Assembly (NCBI RefSeq): GCF_000505665.1
Contig: NC_023033.1
Span: forward strand, 1,826,313 to 1,890,312
Source: Thermosynechococcus sp. NK55a
Lineage (GTDB): Bacteria > Cyanobacteriota > Cyanobacteriia > Thermosynechococcales > Thermosynechococcaceae
Length of the DNA: 64,000 nucleotides
Reading direction: 5' to 3'
Shown one piece after another: positions 1 to 12,223 of the stretch (position 1 is its first letter; each line of letters starts with the position of its first letter). The notes under the pieces are model-generated. The model ran no database searches, was not told the DNA's origin, and worked only from the letters and a program-made list of their open reading frames with translations. Made by a program: the position numbers and the translations under genes.

Positions 1-372
1 CCTACCAATGAATCCTATCCTGACCCAATCTTTACGACACCTTTGGCTTCAGGCGTATATGTGGGACTGCACGAGGAAGTGATGCGTGCCTATGCCGAGC
101 AGTGGGAAAACTTTGAGCAAAAGGGCTTGGAGATGCTGCGCAACCTCACCCAAATTGCCACTGAAAAGGGGGTGCCCACCGAATTTACCCAAGCCTTGGG
201 GGATGCGGGTCGTGCCATTTGTGATCTGGCCAAGGATTGGGAAAGTGATTTGATTGTGCTGGGGCGGCGGGGTCTCAAGGGCTTGAGTGAATTTTTCCTC
301 GGCAGTGTCAGTAACTATGTCCTCCACAATGCCCACTGTTCTGTACTCACCGTCCAGCACCGCCGTGATTGA
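1..372 (+). CDS. Universal stress protein (UspA family), 5' end outside window
   Basis: The reading frame is open from the first base, so the start lies upstream of the window; 123 codons are visible. The C-terminal part carries the UspA nucleotide-binding signature: GRRGLKGLSEFFLGS followed by a hydrophobic strand ending in CSVLTV, which fits the G-2x-G-9x-G-S/T pattern of ATP-binding Usp proteins. Such proteins are soluble alpha/beta stress proteins that bind ATP; no specific substrate can be deduced. The segment before the signature (VPTEFTQALGDAGRAICDLA) matches the usual helix before the nucleotide loop. The stop at 370-372 overlaps the start of the next gene, which suggests co-transcription with the miaE-like gene. 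Confidence 0.88.
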   Translation, partial: PTNESYPDPIFTTPLASGVYVGLHEEVMRAYAEQWENFEQKGLEMLRNLTQIATEKGVPTEFTQALGDAGRAICDLAKDWESDLIVLGRRGLKGLSEFFLGSVSNYVLHNAHCSVLTVQHRRD

Positions 373-961
373 GACTCCCGTTCGCATTAAGTTCCTTCTA
401 CAACCTACCCGTCCTGAGTGGGTAGAGCAAGCGATCGCTCACCTAGATACGATTTTGCTCGATCACTCCCACTGTGAGCGCAAAGCTGCTGGGGTAGCGA
501 TCAATCTCATGTTTCGCTATCCTTCCCACAAACCATTGGTGGATGCCCTCACCGATATTGCCCAAGAGGAACTCGACCACTTTCGCCAAGTCAATTGGCA
601 ATTAGAATGCCGCCACATTGCCCTTGCGCCCCTAAGTGCGCCCCCCTATGCCTCTCGCTTGAATGCAGCTGTCCGCCAACAGGAACCCCAGCGCTTCTTG
701 GATAGCCTATTGGTCTGTGCCTTGATTGAAGCCCGCAGCCATGAGCGATTACAGTTGCTCGCGCAGCACTGCCCCGATCAGGAACTGGCAGAGTTCTTTG
801 CTCGCTTAGTGACCTCCGAGGCACGCCACTATGGCACCTATTGGTACTTGGCCTCTGGGTCCTTTGGTCAAGAGGTAGTGGCAGAGCGATTACAGCAGTT
901 GGCTGCCCTTGAAAGTGAAATTCTCAGCACGCCCTATCCCCTGCCCCGGATCCACAGTTAG
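329..961 (+). CDS. miaE: MiaE-like tRNA hydroxylase (ferritin-like diiron protein)
   Basis: A 210-residue protein of the tRNA-(ms2io6A)-hydroxylase family. MiaE hydroxylates the isopentenyl side chain of the modified adenosine at tRNA position 37 using a diiron centre. The ferritin-like four-helix pattern is visible as repeated carboxylate/His motifs: EELDHF near residue 75, EARSHERL near 135 and SEARHYGTYW near 165. I chose the ATG at 329 (MPTVLYSPSS); the frame is open back to 287, but those extra codons lie deep inside the upstream stress-protein gene. The resulting overlap with that gene is 44 bases. The family is recognised from motifs only; some cyanobacterial members may act on a related substrate. 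Confidence 0.82.
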   Translation: MPTVLYSPSSTAVIETPVRIKFLLQPTRPEWVEQAIAHLDTILLDHSHCERKAAGVAINLMFRYPSHKPLVDALTDIAQEELDHFRQVNWQLECRHIALAPLSAPPYASRLNAAVRQQEPQRFLDSLLVCALIEARSHERLQLLAQHCPDQELAEFFARLVTSEARHYGTYWYLASGSFGQEVVAERLQQLAALESEILSTPYPLPRIHS

Positions 962-963
962 CC

Positions 964-1622
964 TTAAATAGCTGGCGGTGTTGCCCCTTGAGCAGTCGTG
1001 GGCTGACCGACCGTAACGCGTACCGTTTGGCCAAATTGCTCCAAAACCACTGTGGGTGTGGTGTCATAGGCATCAATTGCCCGAACAAGCACATTGCCCG
1101 CGATCGTATCCCCCACTTGTACCGTGCGCGTCACATTCTCCTTGGGTGAGCGAATAATCGCTTGTAGGCGGCCATTCACTGCGGCCACACCAAAAACTTG
1201 CACAGCTTGGGCATCAGCGGGTGGGGGCGGCGTTGGTGGTGTGGGCCGGCTAGGGGTACCACCAGTACCTGTACCGGTGCCCCCTGTTCCAGAAGTGCCA
1301 TTGCCACCTCCTGCCACAGTGCCACCATTGTTAACGCCACCAGTCTCTGGTACCCGAACTGGATTAAAAGGATTCGCGCGACCAATATTCGAAAGCCCCT
1401 CAATGTAGGTTTTGGGGTTGGTGGGGGGGTGAGGGCGGCAACCGCAGAGCCAGCAGCACTGGGTTTGGGTGCGGTGGCTTCAGGGGTGGTGGGAGTTGCT
1501 GCGGGGGGAACAGGGGGTTGATTCGTAATTTCTGTTTCAGTAACCATCAAGCCACAGCCACTGATTGCTGAGGCTAGCCACCCGGCTGCAATGGTAACAA
1601 TCTTGGTGCGCTGTTTGAACAT
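964..1622 (-). pseudogene. PilP-like proline-rich lipoprotein, broken by a frameshift in a C7 tract
   Basis: Two reading frames on the minus strand join into one protein of about 219 residues. The N-terminal frame starts at the ATG at 1620-1622 (MFKQRTKIVTIAAGWLAS) and has a lipobox-like ISGC near residue 22, then a Pro/Ala/Thr-rich stretch. The frame is lost at the run of seven G (plus strand) at 1423-1429; one more base restores YIEGLSNIGRANPFNPVRVP. A Gly/Thr/Pro-rich linker and a compact C-terminal domain follow (VQVFGVAAVNGRLQAIIRS, VQVGDTIAGN, TVVLEQFGQTVRVTVG). Lipoprotein plus disordered linker plus small beta domain with an 'NPF' motif is the layout of PilP/GspC-type inner-membrane pilus proteins. 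That assignment is inference. The lesion may be a sequencing error. A minor alternative is that the two halves are expressed separately. Confidence 0.6.
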
Positions 1623-1730
1623 TTGGCTCTCACCCTTGGATGATGGTCTGGTGGTGCAGATATGCTCTTTGTTGCCTACTATAAAATGTACTGTTAGCTT
1701 GTAGTGGCTATGCATAGGCAGTTGCCAAAG

Positions 1731-1750
1731 TGGTCTTAGGTGCTCTTAGG
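1731..1750. repeat. Near-perfect 10-bp tandem pair in the rpe leader
   Basis: TGGTCTTAGG is followed directly by TGCTCTTAGG (9 of 10 identical). It lies between the divergently transcribed PilP-like gene and rpe. It is one of many such pairs in the intergenic DNA of this window. Confidence 0.55.
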
Positions 1751-1826
1751 GACCGCCAGTTGCTGTGGGGGCGATCCCTCGGTACACTGAGAACAACTGT
1801 AACGTTATTTACGGAATGAATTGGTC

Positions 1827-2522
1827 ATGAGTGCTAAGCCCGTCGTGATTGCTCCCTCCATTCTCTCTGCGGACTTTAGTCGTTTGGGTGAAGAGATCCA
1901 AGCGGTAGATCGGGCGGGAGCCGACTGGATCCATGTGGACGTGATGGATGGTCGTTTTGTTCCCAATATCACGATTGGGCCATTGATTGTTGAGGCGATT
2001 CGCCCCTTGACCCAAAAGCCCCTCGATGTGCACCTCATGATTGTCGAGCCAGAAAAATACGTGGCTGATTTTGCCAAGGCCGGTGCAGATATTATCTCTG
2101 TCCATGCTGAGCACAATGCCTCACCCCACCTCCATCGCACCCTCTGTCAAATTCGTGAACTGGGCAAACAGGCGGGGGTAGTGCTCAATCCCTCGAGCCC
2201 TCTGGAACTCATTGAGTATGTCCTGGAGGTCTGTGACCTCGTCCTAATTATGAGTGTTAACCCCGGTTTTGGGGGTCAGAAGTTTATTCCGGCAGTGCTG
2301 CCGAAAATTCGGCGACTACGGCAACTGTGTGAAGAGCGTGGCCTAGATCCATGGATTGAGGTGGATGGTGGACTCAAGGTGGACAATACTTGGCAAGTCC
2401 TTGAAGCAGGCGCCAATGCCATTGTGGCCGGTTCAGCCGTCTTTCATGCCCCCGACTATGCCGCTGCGATCGCCGGTATTCGCAATAGCAAACGCCCTAG
2501 CCCTGAGTTGGTGACTGCCTAG
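1827..2522 (+). CDS. rpe: Ribulose-phosphate 3-epimerase
   Basis: A 231-residue TIM-barrel enzyme that interconverts ribulose-5-phosphate and xylulose-5-phosphate in the Calvin cycle and the pentose phosphate pathway. Diagnostic motifs are present: [10 protein letters not shown] at residues 9-18, HVDVMDG with catalytic Asp38, LDVHLMI, the phosphate-binding [10 protein letters not shown], and EVDGGL with the second catalytic Asp. The ATG at 1827 is preferred over the TTG at 1821 because family members begin a few residues before the APSIL motif. The gene is convergent with thiO, and the two reading frames overlap by four bases at their 3' ends. Confidence 0.96.
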   Translation: MSAKPVVIAPSILSADFSRLGEEIQAVDRAGADWIHVDVMDGRFVPNITIGPLIVEAIRPLTQKPLDVHLMIVEPEKYVADFAKAGADIISVHAEHNASPHLHRTLCQIRELGKQAGVVLNPSSPLELIEYVLEVCDLVLIMSVNPGFGGQKFIPAVLPKIRRLRQLCEERGLDPWIEVDGGLKVDNTWQVLEAGANAIVAGSAVFHAPDYAAAIAGIRNSKRPSPELVTA

Positions 2523-3625
2523 GCGCCGGTTTCTGATCGAGCCTCAAATCGCTGCCAGGAAAAGGCTTTGAGGTGGCGATCGCCCGTCTGGTGCAGGATC
2601 AAGTTGGCCATCAGCTTCGCTGTAATTGGGGCAAGCAAAATACCATTGCGGTAATGCCCCGTTGCCAGGTAAAGATTAGCAGCTGGTCCTTGACCCAGAA
2701 TGGGTAAGTCGTCGGGGGTAGCTGGACGATACCCCCACCAGGTATCCATCACTTCGTAGCTTGCCAATTCTGGAATAACGGCGGTGGCACGGTTCAGCAG
2801 TGCTTGCAGGCCAGCAACCGTAGTCCCTTCTTGAAAACCGACATCTTCACTGGTGGCACCCACCACCACTTTGCCAGAGCGACGCGGCACAAGATAGAGC
2901 TGATCCCCAAAGATCACATGGTTCAGCAGAGGTTGCCCCGGTGGTTTCAGTGCCAACATTTGCCCCTTGCGAGGGGTGACGGGTAGAGGCAGGAGGCTTT
3001 GTGCCCATGCCCCTGTGGCCAGAATGTAAATCCCCGCAGACCACCGCCCGCGATCGCTCTCTAACGCTGTAATGTCTCCCTGCGGCGTTTGCTGAAAACG
3101 TTGAACAGTAATGCCCTCAATGACTTCGATGCCAAGAAGGCGAGCCGCACTCACCAGCACCTTGGCCAAGTTGCGTGTGTTCACCTGGCCATCTTGGGGA
3201 AACCACCAAGCCCCTAGCACACTCTCCGCAAAGCCCGGCTGGTAGCTTGCAAGTTCAGACCTATCCAACCAGCGGCTGTCGGGCTCCATGGGGTGGGAGC
3301 GATCCCGCTGTCGCTCATCGGTCACTGGTGCCAAAATGCCACAGGGCCAGTAGCCCGCATCCAGCCCCGTAAGTTGTTCGAGCTTGTCAATCCAACTGGG
3401 ATACAAATTGCGGCTTGCCGTACACAAATTCCACATGGCTCCTGCCGGCAAACCTTCTGCTTGGGGGGCGAGCATTCCCGCTGCTGCATGGAGCGCTGCT
3501 TCCCGAAACTGGCGACTGAGAACCGTGGGCCGTGCTCCCCGCAATGCCAATTCGATGGCGATCGCCAGCCCCATGGTGCCGCCGCCAATAATCAAAATGT
3601 CCCGCTGTTCATCCCCCAGGATCAT
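2519..3625 (-). CDS. thiO: Glycine oxidase ThiO (FAD-dependent)
   Basis: A 368-residue FAD-dependent oxidoreductase of the DAO/ThiO family. The N-terminal Rossmann motif GGGTMG is at residues 14-19, and [11 protein letters not shown] follows in the first FAD-contacting region, as in ThiO. The C-terminal stretch [17 protein letters not shown] and [13 protein letters not shown] are family signatures. ThiO oxidises glycine to dehydroglycine (iminoacetate), used for the thiazole ring of thiamine. In some cyanobacteria thiO is fused to thiG; here it stands alone. The thiamine-phosphate kinase gene thiL lies about 700 bp away, on the other strand. The ATG at 3623-3625 gives the full FAD motif. Confidence 0.92.
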   Translation of the reverse strand: MILGDEQRDILIIGGGTMGLAIAIELALRGARPTVLSRQFREAALHAAAGMLAPQAEGLPAGAMWNLCTASRNLYPSWIDKLEQLTGLDAGYWPCGILAPVTDERQRDRSHPMEPDSRWLDRSELASYQPGFAESVLGAWWFPQDGQVNTRNLAKVLVSAARLLGIEVIEGITVQRFQQTPQGDITALESDRGRWSAGIYILATGAWAQSLLPLPVTPRKGQMLALKPPGQPLLNHVIFGDQLYLVPRRSGKVVVGATSEDVGFQEGTTVAGLQALLNRATAVIPELASYEVMDTWWGYRPATPDDLPILGQGPAANLYLATGHYRNGILLAPITAKLMANLILHQTGDRHLKAFSWQRFEARSETGA

Positions 3626-3744
3626 TCTTGATGCTTCAATGCCAACTTACCCATTTCTTTATCTTGGCACCTGTCACCCCTTAAGGGTAGCCCAAACTTC
3701 ATCGGAGAAGACGTGCTCAGCCTACTGGCTTGAGGTGAACTGGT

Positions 3745-3750
3745 TATAAT
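3745..3750 (+). promoter_or_regulatory. Possible -10 element (TATAAT) upstream of the TIGR02652 gene
   Basis: A consensus TATAAT hexamer lies 46 bases before the start at 3797, within the 171-bp gap between divergent genes. I see no good -35 hexamer at 16-18 bp spacing, so this is only a candidate. A HIP1 octamer follows it at about 3755. Confidence 0.35.
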
Positions 3751-3796
3751 TAAGAGCGATCGCGGTGGATTTACTGCCGCTGTGTGGTAACTGTCC

Positions 3797-4306
3797 ATGA
3801 TCTCATCCGGCTCTCACTACCCGATCTTTGGTCCTGAAATCCGTTGTCCCCACTGTCGGCAAATCATTCCCGCTCTGACCCTCACCGATACTTACCTGTG
3901 CCCGCGCCACGGCCCTTTTGAAGCAGATGCCAAAACCGGCGAATTGATGCACCTGCAATCCGGTCGCATTTGGCGTCTCTGGGAAGGCGAATGGTATCGC
4001 CAGCACACCCACCCCGACGGCATTCGCTTTGAAATCCACGATGCCCTCGATCGTCTCTACACCCAAGGCTACCGTGCCACCAAAGTCATTATTGCCGAAC
4101 GCTATCGGAATCTCTTTTGCGCCTACCTCGAACGCAGTACCCCTTGGGGAGGCACCACAGATCCGCAAATGCTGCGCCTGTTTGGCTTGCCCGTTGAGTT
4201 TAGCCCCCCCGCTAGCCAAGAGGAGCGCTGGGATGTGATTAACTTTGATCTGGAAAAAGAACCCGGTGCCCCCATTCGCCCCCCCTATTTTCGGATGTTT
4301 GACTAG
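3797..4306 (+). CDS. TIGR02652 family cyanobacterial protein of unknown function
   Basis: A 169-residue protein that I recognise as the cyanobacteria-specific TIGR02652 family. The N-terminal region has CPHC near residue 18 and a further Cys-x-x-His (CPRH) near 36, which suggests a small zinc ribbon. The rest is rich in aromatic residues and basic patches (WRLWEGEWYRQH, YRNLFCAYLERSTPWGG) and ends in PPYFRMFD. No catalytic motif is evident, so no function is assigned. The stop codon abuts or overlaps the thiL start (TAGTGATG), implying translational coupling with thiL. Confidence 0.82.
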   Translation: MISSGSHYPIFGPEIRCPHCRQIIPALTLTDTYLCPRHGPFEADAKTGELMHLQSGRIWRLWEGEWYRQHTHPDGIRFEIHDALDRLYTQGYRATKVIIAERYRNLFCAYLERSTPWGGTTDPQMLRLFGLPVEFSPPASQEERWDVINFDLEKEPGAPIRPPYFRMFD

Positions 4307-4308
4307 TG

Positions 4309-5295
4309 ATGCTCACCCTCGCCGACTGTGGCGAACTAGAATTGATTGCCCGCCTGCGCCCCTATTGCCACCAGGAATTGATTGGGGATGATGCAGCGGT
4401 GTTGTCCCTACCCCTTGGGGAACAACTCATTGTTAGTACCGATGTGCTGGTTGAGGGGGTGCACTTTAGTTTGGGGATGACCGATACCCCCGTCACCATG
4501 ACACCTCAGGATGTTGGCTGGCGATCGCTGGCCGCCAATTTATCAGACCTTGCAGCCATGGGGGCATTGCCCTTGGGGTTAACCGTGGGTCTAGCAGCAC
4601 CTCGCAACTGTCCTGTGGCAATAATTGAGGGCATTTACCAAGGGATGGCTACCTGTGCTCAGGCCTACGGCACCAGTATTATCGGTGGTGATACCTGTCG
4701 CTCTAGTGTCCTCAGTCTCAGCATCACGGTCTTGGGCAGTGCGCCGCCAGAACGGATTATTTATCGCAATCGCGCTCAAGTGGGGGATGTCATTGTTGTA
4801 ACGGGTGTTCATGGGGCCTCTCGAGCGGGTCTCGAATGCCTTTTGTATCCCCAGGGGGCAAGCACCGTCCCTGCAGAACTGCGGCAGGCATGGATTCAAG
4901 CCCATCAACGTCCCCGACCGCGGTTGGATATTGTCCACTGGCTGCGCCAACAGGTCCCCCCGCCGCGGCTTGCCGGCATGGATAGCAGTGATGGTCTGGC
5001 GGCTGCCGTCCTGCAAATCTGTCAAGCCAGTGGGGTGGGGGCGGTTCTTTGGGCAGAGCGGATTCCGATAGTGGACTATGGCGATCGCCTGCAGGCCCTG
5101 AACTGGGCGCTCTATGGCGGTGAGGATTTTGAATTGGTATTGTGCCTTTCCCCAGAATTGGCTCAGGCTCTCTGTGGAGCAGCGGGTGAACGCGCCGCCA
5201 TGGTTGGCGAAATTATTCCTGAAAAAAGGGTGCAACTCAGGCTCAATGGTGAATTATTACCCGTCCAAGTCGATCGCCTCTTTCAGCACTTTTAA
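4309..5295 (+). CDS. thiL: Thiamine-phosphate kinase
   Basis: A 328-residue member of the PurM/ThiL fold that phosphorylates thiamine monophosphate to thiamine pyrophosphate with ATP. Family motifs are in order: GDDAAVL near residue 27, STDVLVEGVHF near 44, NLSDLAAMGA near 78, GGDTCRS near 125, and MDSSDGLAAAV near 225. The ATG at 4309 and the GTG at 4306 are both possible; the GTG overlaps the upstream stop TAG by one base. Translation is probably coupled to the TIGR02652 gene. The 217 bases after it, up to apcE, hold no gene. Confidence 0.94.
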   Translation: MLTLADCGELELIARLRPYCHQELIGDDAAVLSLPLGEQLIVSTDVLVEGVHFSLGMTDTPVTMTPQDVGWRSLAANLSDLAAMGALPLGLTVGLAAPRNCPVAIIEGIYQGMATCAQAYGTSIIGGDTCRSSVLSLSITVLGSAPPERIIYRNRAQVGDVIVVTGVHGASRAGLECLLYPQGASTVPAELRQAWIQAHQRPRPRLDIVHWLRQQVPPPRLAGMDSSDGLAAAVLQICQASGVGAVLWAERIPIVDYGDRLQALNWALYGGEDFELVLCLSPELAQALCGAAGERAAMVGEIIPEKRVQLRLNGELLPVQVDRLFQHF

Positions 5296-5470
5296 GGGGT
5301 TAGTGGGTTAAAGCACAGCAACAGTTGCAGCAATGGGTATTCAGGGAAGGCGCAGCCGTCAAGGAATATTACAAAAATTCATAAAACTTGGGGGCGATCG
5401 CCAGCAAATCCCCATAAATTTATACATTTCTTAAAAAATACCGAGCCACCCCCGAATCGTTCTAATCTAA

Positions 5471-8932
<3,462 letters not shown>

Positions 8933-8969
8933 GGTACGCTGCCACTAACCACTTGTGAATCAATCCACT

Positions 8970-9002
8970 AGCGGATGCTCCTGTAGGGGTGTCCGCTTTT
9001 TT
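8970..9002 (+). terminator. Rho-independent terminator of apcE
   Basis: A 12-bp stem (8970-8981 with 8986-8997, including a few G-T pairs) with a TGTA tetraloop is followed by six T. It starts 38 bases after the apcE stop, and is the strongest intrinsic terminator on the plus strand of this window. Confidence 0.88.
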
Positions 9003-9179
9003 GCGCGACAAGACCACGTTAAAATATCTTAAAGATTTCCAATTCTGAAAAACCCGCAAAATCCCCTCCTGGTAAGGGTTGGCAGTCTTTCTATAACCAG
9101 TAAAAAATGATAGAGTACAAAAATTCACATTTTAATTTCTATCCATTGCTGTCCCCATTGAGTAGGAGTGTCCGTTACT

Positions 9180-9923
9180 TTGGAGACCCACAAAGAAAAG
9201 ATACTCGTTGTTGACGATGAAGCGAGTATTCGTCGCATCTTAGAAACTCGGCTGTCAATGATTGGCTATACCGTCGTCACTGCTGCCGATGGCGAGGAAG
9301 CCCTGACCACCTTTCGGCAGGAGCAGCCAGATTTAGTGGTGCTTGATGTGATGATGCCGAAACTAGATGGCTATGGCGTCTGTCAAGAACTGCGCAAGGA
9401 ATCGGATGTCCCGATTATTATGCTCACTGCCCTTGGCGATGTTGCTGATCGCATTACGGGGCTAGAACTGGGGGCCGATGATTATGTGGTCAAGCCCTTT
9501 TCCCCCAAGGAGTTGGAAGCCCGCATTCGCTCGGTACTGCGACGCATTGAGAAGACCAATACCTCTGGCATCCCTAGCTCCGGGGTGATTCAGGTGGGCA
9601 ATATTCGCATTGACACCAATAAGCGGCAGGTCTACAAGGGGGATGAGCGCATTCGTCTCACGGGCATGGAATTTATGCTCTTGGAATTGCTGGTAGGACG
9701 CTCGGGCGAGCCTTTCTCCCGCGCAGAAATTCTGGAGCAAGTGTGGGGGTACACCCCCGAACGCCATGTGGATACACGGGTGGTGGATGTCCACATTTCC
9801 CGCTTGCGGGCTAAATTAGAGGAAGACCCCAGTAATCCAGAATTAATCTTGACCGCACGGGGCACAGGGTATCTCTTTCAGCGCATTACTGAACCGGGAG
9901 AAGCAAGCAACAAAAATCAATAG
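9180..9923 (+). CDS. rpaB: Response regulator RpaB (OmpR family)
   Basis: A 247-residue OmpR-type regulator. The receiver domain has the acidic pair Asp12-Asp13, phospho-acceptor Asp56 in VVLDVMMP, Thr83 and Lys105 in VVKPFSP. The C-terminal winged helix (about 145-240) includes RHVDTRVVDVHISRLR. The sequence is typical of RpaB/Ycf27, the essential cyanobacterial regulator of high-light and photosystem genes that binds HLR1 sites and partners the kinase Hik33/NblS. The frame is open back to GTG at 9168, but that codon overlaps the AGGAG at 9164-9168. I therefore prefer TTG at 9180, 11 bases downstream, which gives METHKEKILVVDD as in other RpaB proteins. The next gene follows after 22 bases. 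Confidence 0.95.
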   Translation: METHKEKILVVDDEASIRRILETRLSMIGYTVVTAADGEEALTTFRQEQPDLVVLDVMMPKLDGYGVCQELRKESDVPIIMLTALGDVADRITGLELGADDYVVKPFSPKELEARIRSVLRRIEKTNTSGIPSSGVIQVGNIRIDTNKRQVYKGDERIRLTGMEFMLLELLVGRSGEPFSRAEILEQVWGYTPERHVDTRVVDVHISRLRAKLEEDPSNPELILTARGTGYLFQRITEPGEASNKNQ

Positions 9924-9945
9924 CTGCTTGGCTTGAGGGTGAGCC

Positions 9946-10746
9946 ATGAATCAAAAACGCTGGCGCTGGTCAGAGGTGGTGGGTCTAGGTCTGACGGCTG
10001 TGGCTCTAGGCATTGTTGCCTTTATGCAGCAGGATGCCCTGCGTCAATTACAAGCTCAAACGGGCGAACAATTCACCGATGCCGAATATGAGCGCCAGAA
10101 TGCTCAAACCATTACTCAAATGCAGCTTTTGGCAAAGTTACCTTCCTTTGGGTTTGACAATTTAGTTGCCGATTGGGCATTTTTGCAATTTCTGCAGTTT
10201 TTTGGGGATTCTGCTGCCCGCCAAGTCACGGGTTACGACGACGTACCTGCTTTCTTTGAGGTGATTATTGCCAAGGATCCCGGCTTTGCCCAAACCTATC
10301 CCTACCTCTCGACGGCAATTACGGTGTATGCAGGACAGCCACAAACCGCTGTGGCTTTGATGGATCGGGGGCTGGCTGCTATGGATCCCGCCTATCAACC
10401 AACGGCCTACTTGGCATGGGTGTTTCGGGCTATGGATGAATTGCTCTTTTTGGGCAACGGCCGAGCGGCAGCGGAGTCCTACGATCGCGCGGCGGCTTGG
10501 GCAGAACTGAATCCAGAGCCACAGGTACGTGCTGCAGCAGGGTATTATCGCTCGTTGGCACAAACCCTACGGCGAGATCCCGACAGTCGCATGGCCCAGA
10601 TCAATGCCTGGATTTGGGCATTGGTCAATGCTGTCAGCGATCGCTCGCGACAAACAGCCATAGAAAATATTGAGCGCCTAGGGGGCAAAGTCTCACGGCT
10701 CCCCGATGGTACTTGGCAAATTCGCCATCCTGAAGATCTGCGGTAA
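9946..10746 (+). CDS. Conserved hypothetical membrane-anchored protein
   Basis: A 266-residue protein with one N-terminal membrane helix (about residues 10-27, VGLGLTAVALGIVAFMQQ). The remainder is alpha-helical and resembles TPR-like repeats (QTAVALMDRGLAAMDPAYQPT, AAAESYDRAAAWAEL). The motif LPSFGFDNLVADWAFLQF is striking and is probably the conserved core. No catalytic residues are recognisable and I assign no function. It sits between rpaB (22-base gap) and the DUF39 gene (5-base gap), so the three are probably co-transcribed. A membrane-tethered scaffold is a guess from its architecture. Confidence 0.8.
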   Translation: MNQKRWRWSEVVGLGLTAVALGIVAFMQQDALRQLQAQTGEQFTDAEYERQNAQTITQMQLLAKLPSFGFDNLVADWAFLQFLQFFGDSAARQVTGYDDVPAFFEVIIAKDPGFAQTYPYLSTAITVYAGQPQTAVALMDRGLAAMDPAYQPTAYLAWVFRAMDELLFLGNGRAAAESYDRAAAWAELNPEPQVRAAAGYYRSLAQTLRRDPDSRMAQINAWIWALVNAVSDRSRQTAIENIERLGGKVSRLPDGTWQIRHPEDLR

Positions 10747-10751
10747 CCCCT

Positions 10752-11948
10752 GTGGAACGGACTATTGCCGAAATTAATGAAAAGATTACAGCAGGCAAAG
10801 CCACGGTTTGGACATTGGCAGAACTCAAAGCCCGTCTTGAAAGCCTGAGCATTGCCGAAGCAACCCGCCAAGTGGATGTGATTACGACGGGTACGTTTGA
10901 ACCCATGGAGTCCTCCGGGGCGATCATTAACTTGGGACCGACAGATCCGCCCATTAAACTGCGGCAGTGCTGGCTTGATGGCATTCCCGCCTACAGTGGT
11001 TTTGGCGCTGTGGATCTGTACCTTGGGGCGGCCCAATCGCTGGATCCCAACTCTGAAGCAGGAGAAGCCGACAGTCTGCGGGAACGGGGGGGTGGCCATG
11101 TCATTGCCGATTTGATTGCGGGTAAAGCCATTCCCCTACGGGCGGTGGGCTGTGTTACGGATTGTTATCCCCGCGCCAGTTTAGAAACGGTGATTAGCAA
11201 AGACACCATCAACCAGTTCTATCTCTATAATCCCCGCAATCTGTATCAAAATTTTATTGTGGGTGTGAATGGGGGCGATCGCCCCCTCTATACCTATCTG
11301 GGTCCACTGCAACCGCAATTGGGGAATGCCGTTTATGCCTGTGGCGGTGCCCTCTCACCTCTGTTGAATGATCCCTACTTGCGATTGGTGGGGATTGGCA
11401 CGCGCATTTTCCTCGGTGGTGGCATTGGTTATGTGGCCTGGGAAGGCACCCAACACTTTCCGTTGCAAAAACGCCTGGCCAACGACACCCCCATTGGTCC
11501 AGCCGCAACCCTTGCCCTCATTGGTGATGCCAAGCAAATGGATCCCTTTTGGGTGCGCGGTTGCTATTTCAAGCACTATGGGGCCTCTCTGATGCTGGGG
11601 GTGGGGGTTCCGCTGCCGGTGTTGGATCAAGAGGTCATTGCCCGCTGTGCCATTCGCGATGAGGACGTAGTGGCACCGATTATTGATTTTTCAATTCCTC
11701 GCCGGGTACGTCCCACCTTCGGCCTGGTCAACTATGCCCAACTCAAGTCCGGCAGCATCAAAATTGAAGGCAAAACCGTGCGCACTGCTCCCCTGACCAG
11801 CCTCTACTTGAGTCAACGCATTGCCGAAGTCCTCAAGGATTGGATTTACAGTGGTCGTTTTACCCTGACAGAACCCATTGCCCCTCTGCCGCGCGATCGC
11901 GCCTTTTTACCGCAACAACCTTGGATGCCCGCTGTCAGTGAGGATTAG
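10752..11948 (+). CDS. DUF39 / homocysteine biosynthesis (HcyBio) protein
   Basis: A 398-residue DUF39 protein starting at GTG. In archaea and some anaerobes, DUF39 proteins convert aspartate semialdehyde plus sulfide to homocysteine with a partner ferredoxin protein (L-aspartate semialdehyde sulfurtransferase). Visible features include VITTGTFEPMESSGAIINLG near residue 40, the Cys-containing AVGCVTDCYPR near 135 and VYACGGALSPL near 195. GGGIGYVAWEGTQH near 225 also matches. The C-terminal CBS pair found in methanogen versions is absent. The cyanobacterial role is not established to my knowledge. The gene begins 5 bases after the upstream gene stops, and a small hairpin follows the stop. Confidence 0.85.
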   Translation: MERTIAEINEKITAGKATVWTLAELKARLESLSIAEATRQVDVITTGTFEPMESSGAIINLGPTDPPIKLRQCWLDGIPAYSGFGAVDLYLGAAQSLDPNSEAGEADSLRERGGGHVIADLIAGKAIPLRAVGCVTDCYPRASLETVISKDTINQFYLYNPRNLYQNFIVGVNGGDRPLYTYLGPLQPQLGNAVYACGGALSPLLNDPYLRLVGIGTRIFLGGGIGYVAWEGTQHFPLQKRLANDTPIGPAATLALIGDAKQMDPFWVRGCYFKHYGASLMLGVGVPLPVLDQEVIARCAIRDEDVVAPIIDFSIPRRVRPTFGLVNYAQLKSGSIKIEGKTVRTAPLTSLYLSQRIAEVLKDWIYSGRFTLTEPIAPLPRDRAFLPQQPWMPAVSED

Positions 11949-11949
11949 T

Positions 11950-11969
11950 GAGGGTGGCAACCCTCCTTT
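11950..11969 (+). terminator. Weak hairpin after the DUF39 gene
   Basis: A six-base stem GAGGGT/ACCCTC with loop GGCA starts just after the stop and is followed by only CTTTC. It could be a weak terminator or attenuator at the end of the rpaB transcription unit. Confidence 0.4.
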
Positions 11970-12223
11970 CGCTATACTGACAAATAGTTCAACCGCCTTG
12001 GCCTTGGAATTCTGCAGTGCCTGACCTACGTGATTCAGACTACTGATAAACTCTTACGGAGCGGTGTTTAATAAAATAAAGATATAGGGCTCTGGATTCC
12101 AGCGATCGCGGACAACCCAAAAGTTGCATCCTTCATCAGCTCAAATCCATCATACGTATTCTTACGGTTGTTGCATGTTCTAGTTGTGTGTCAGTCTCAG
12201 CATTAGGGTAGAGGTCAAAGGCT

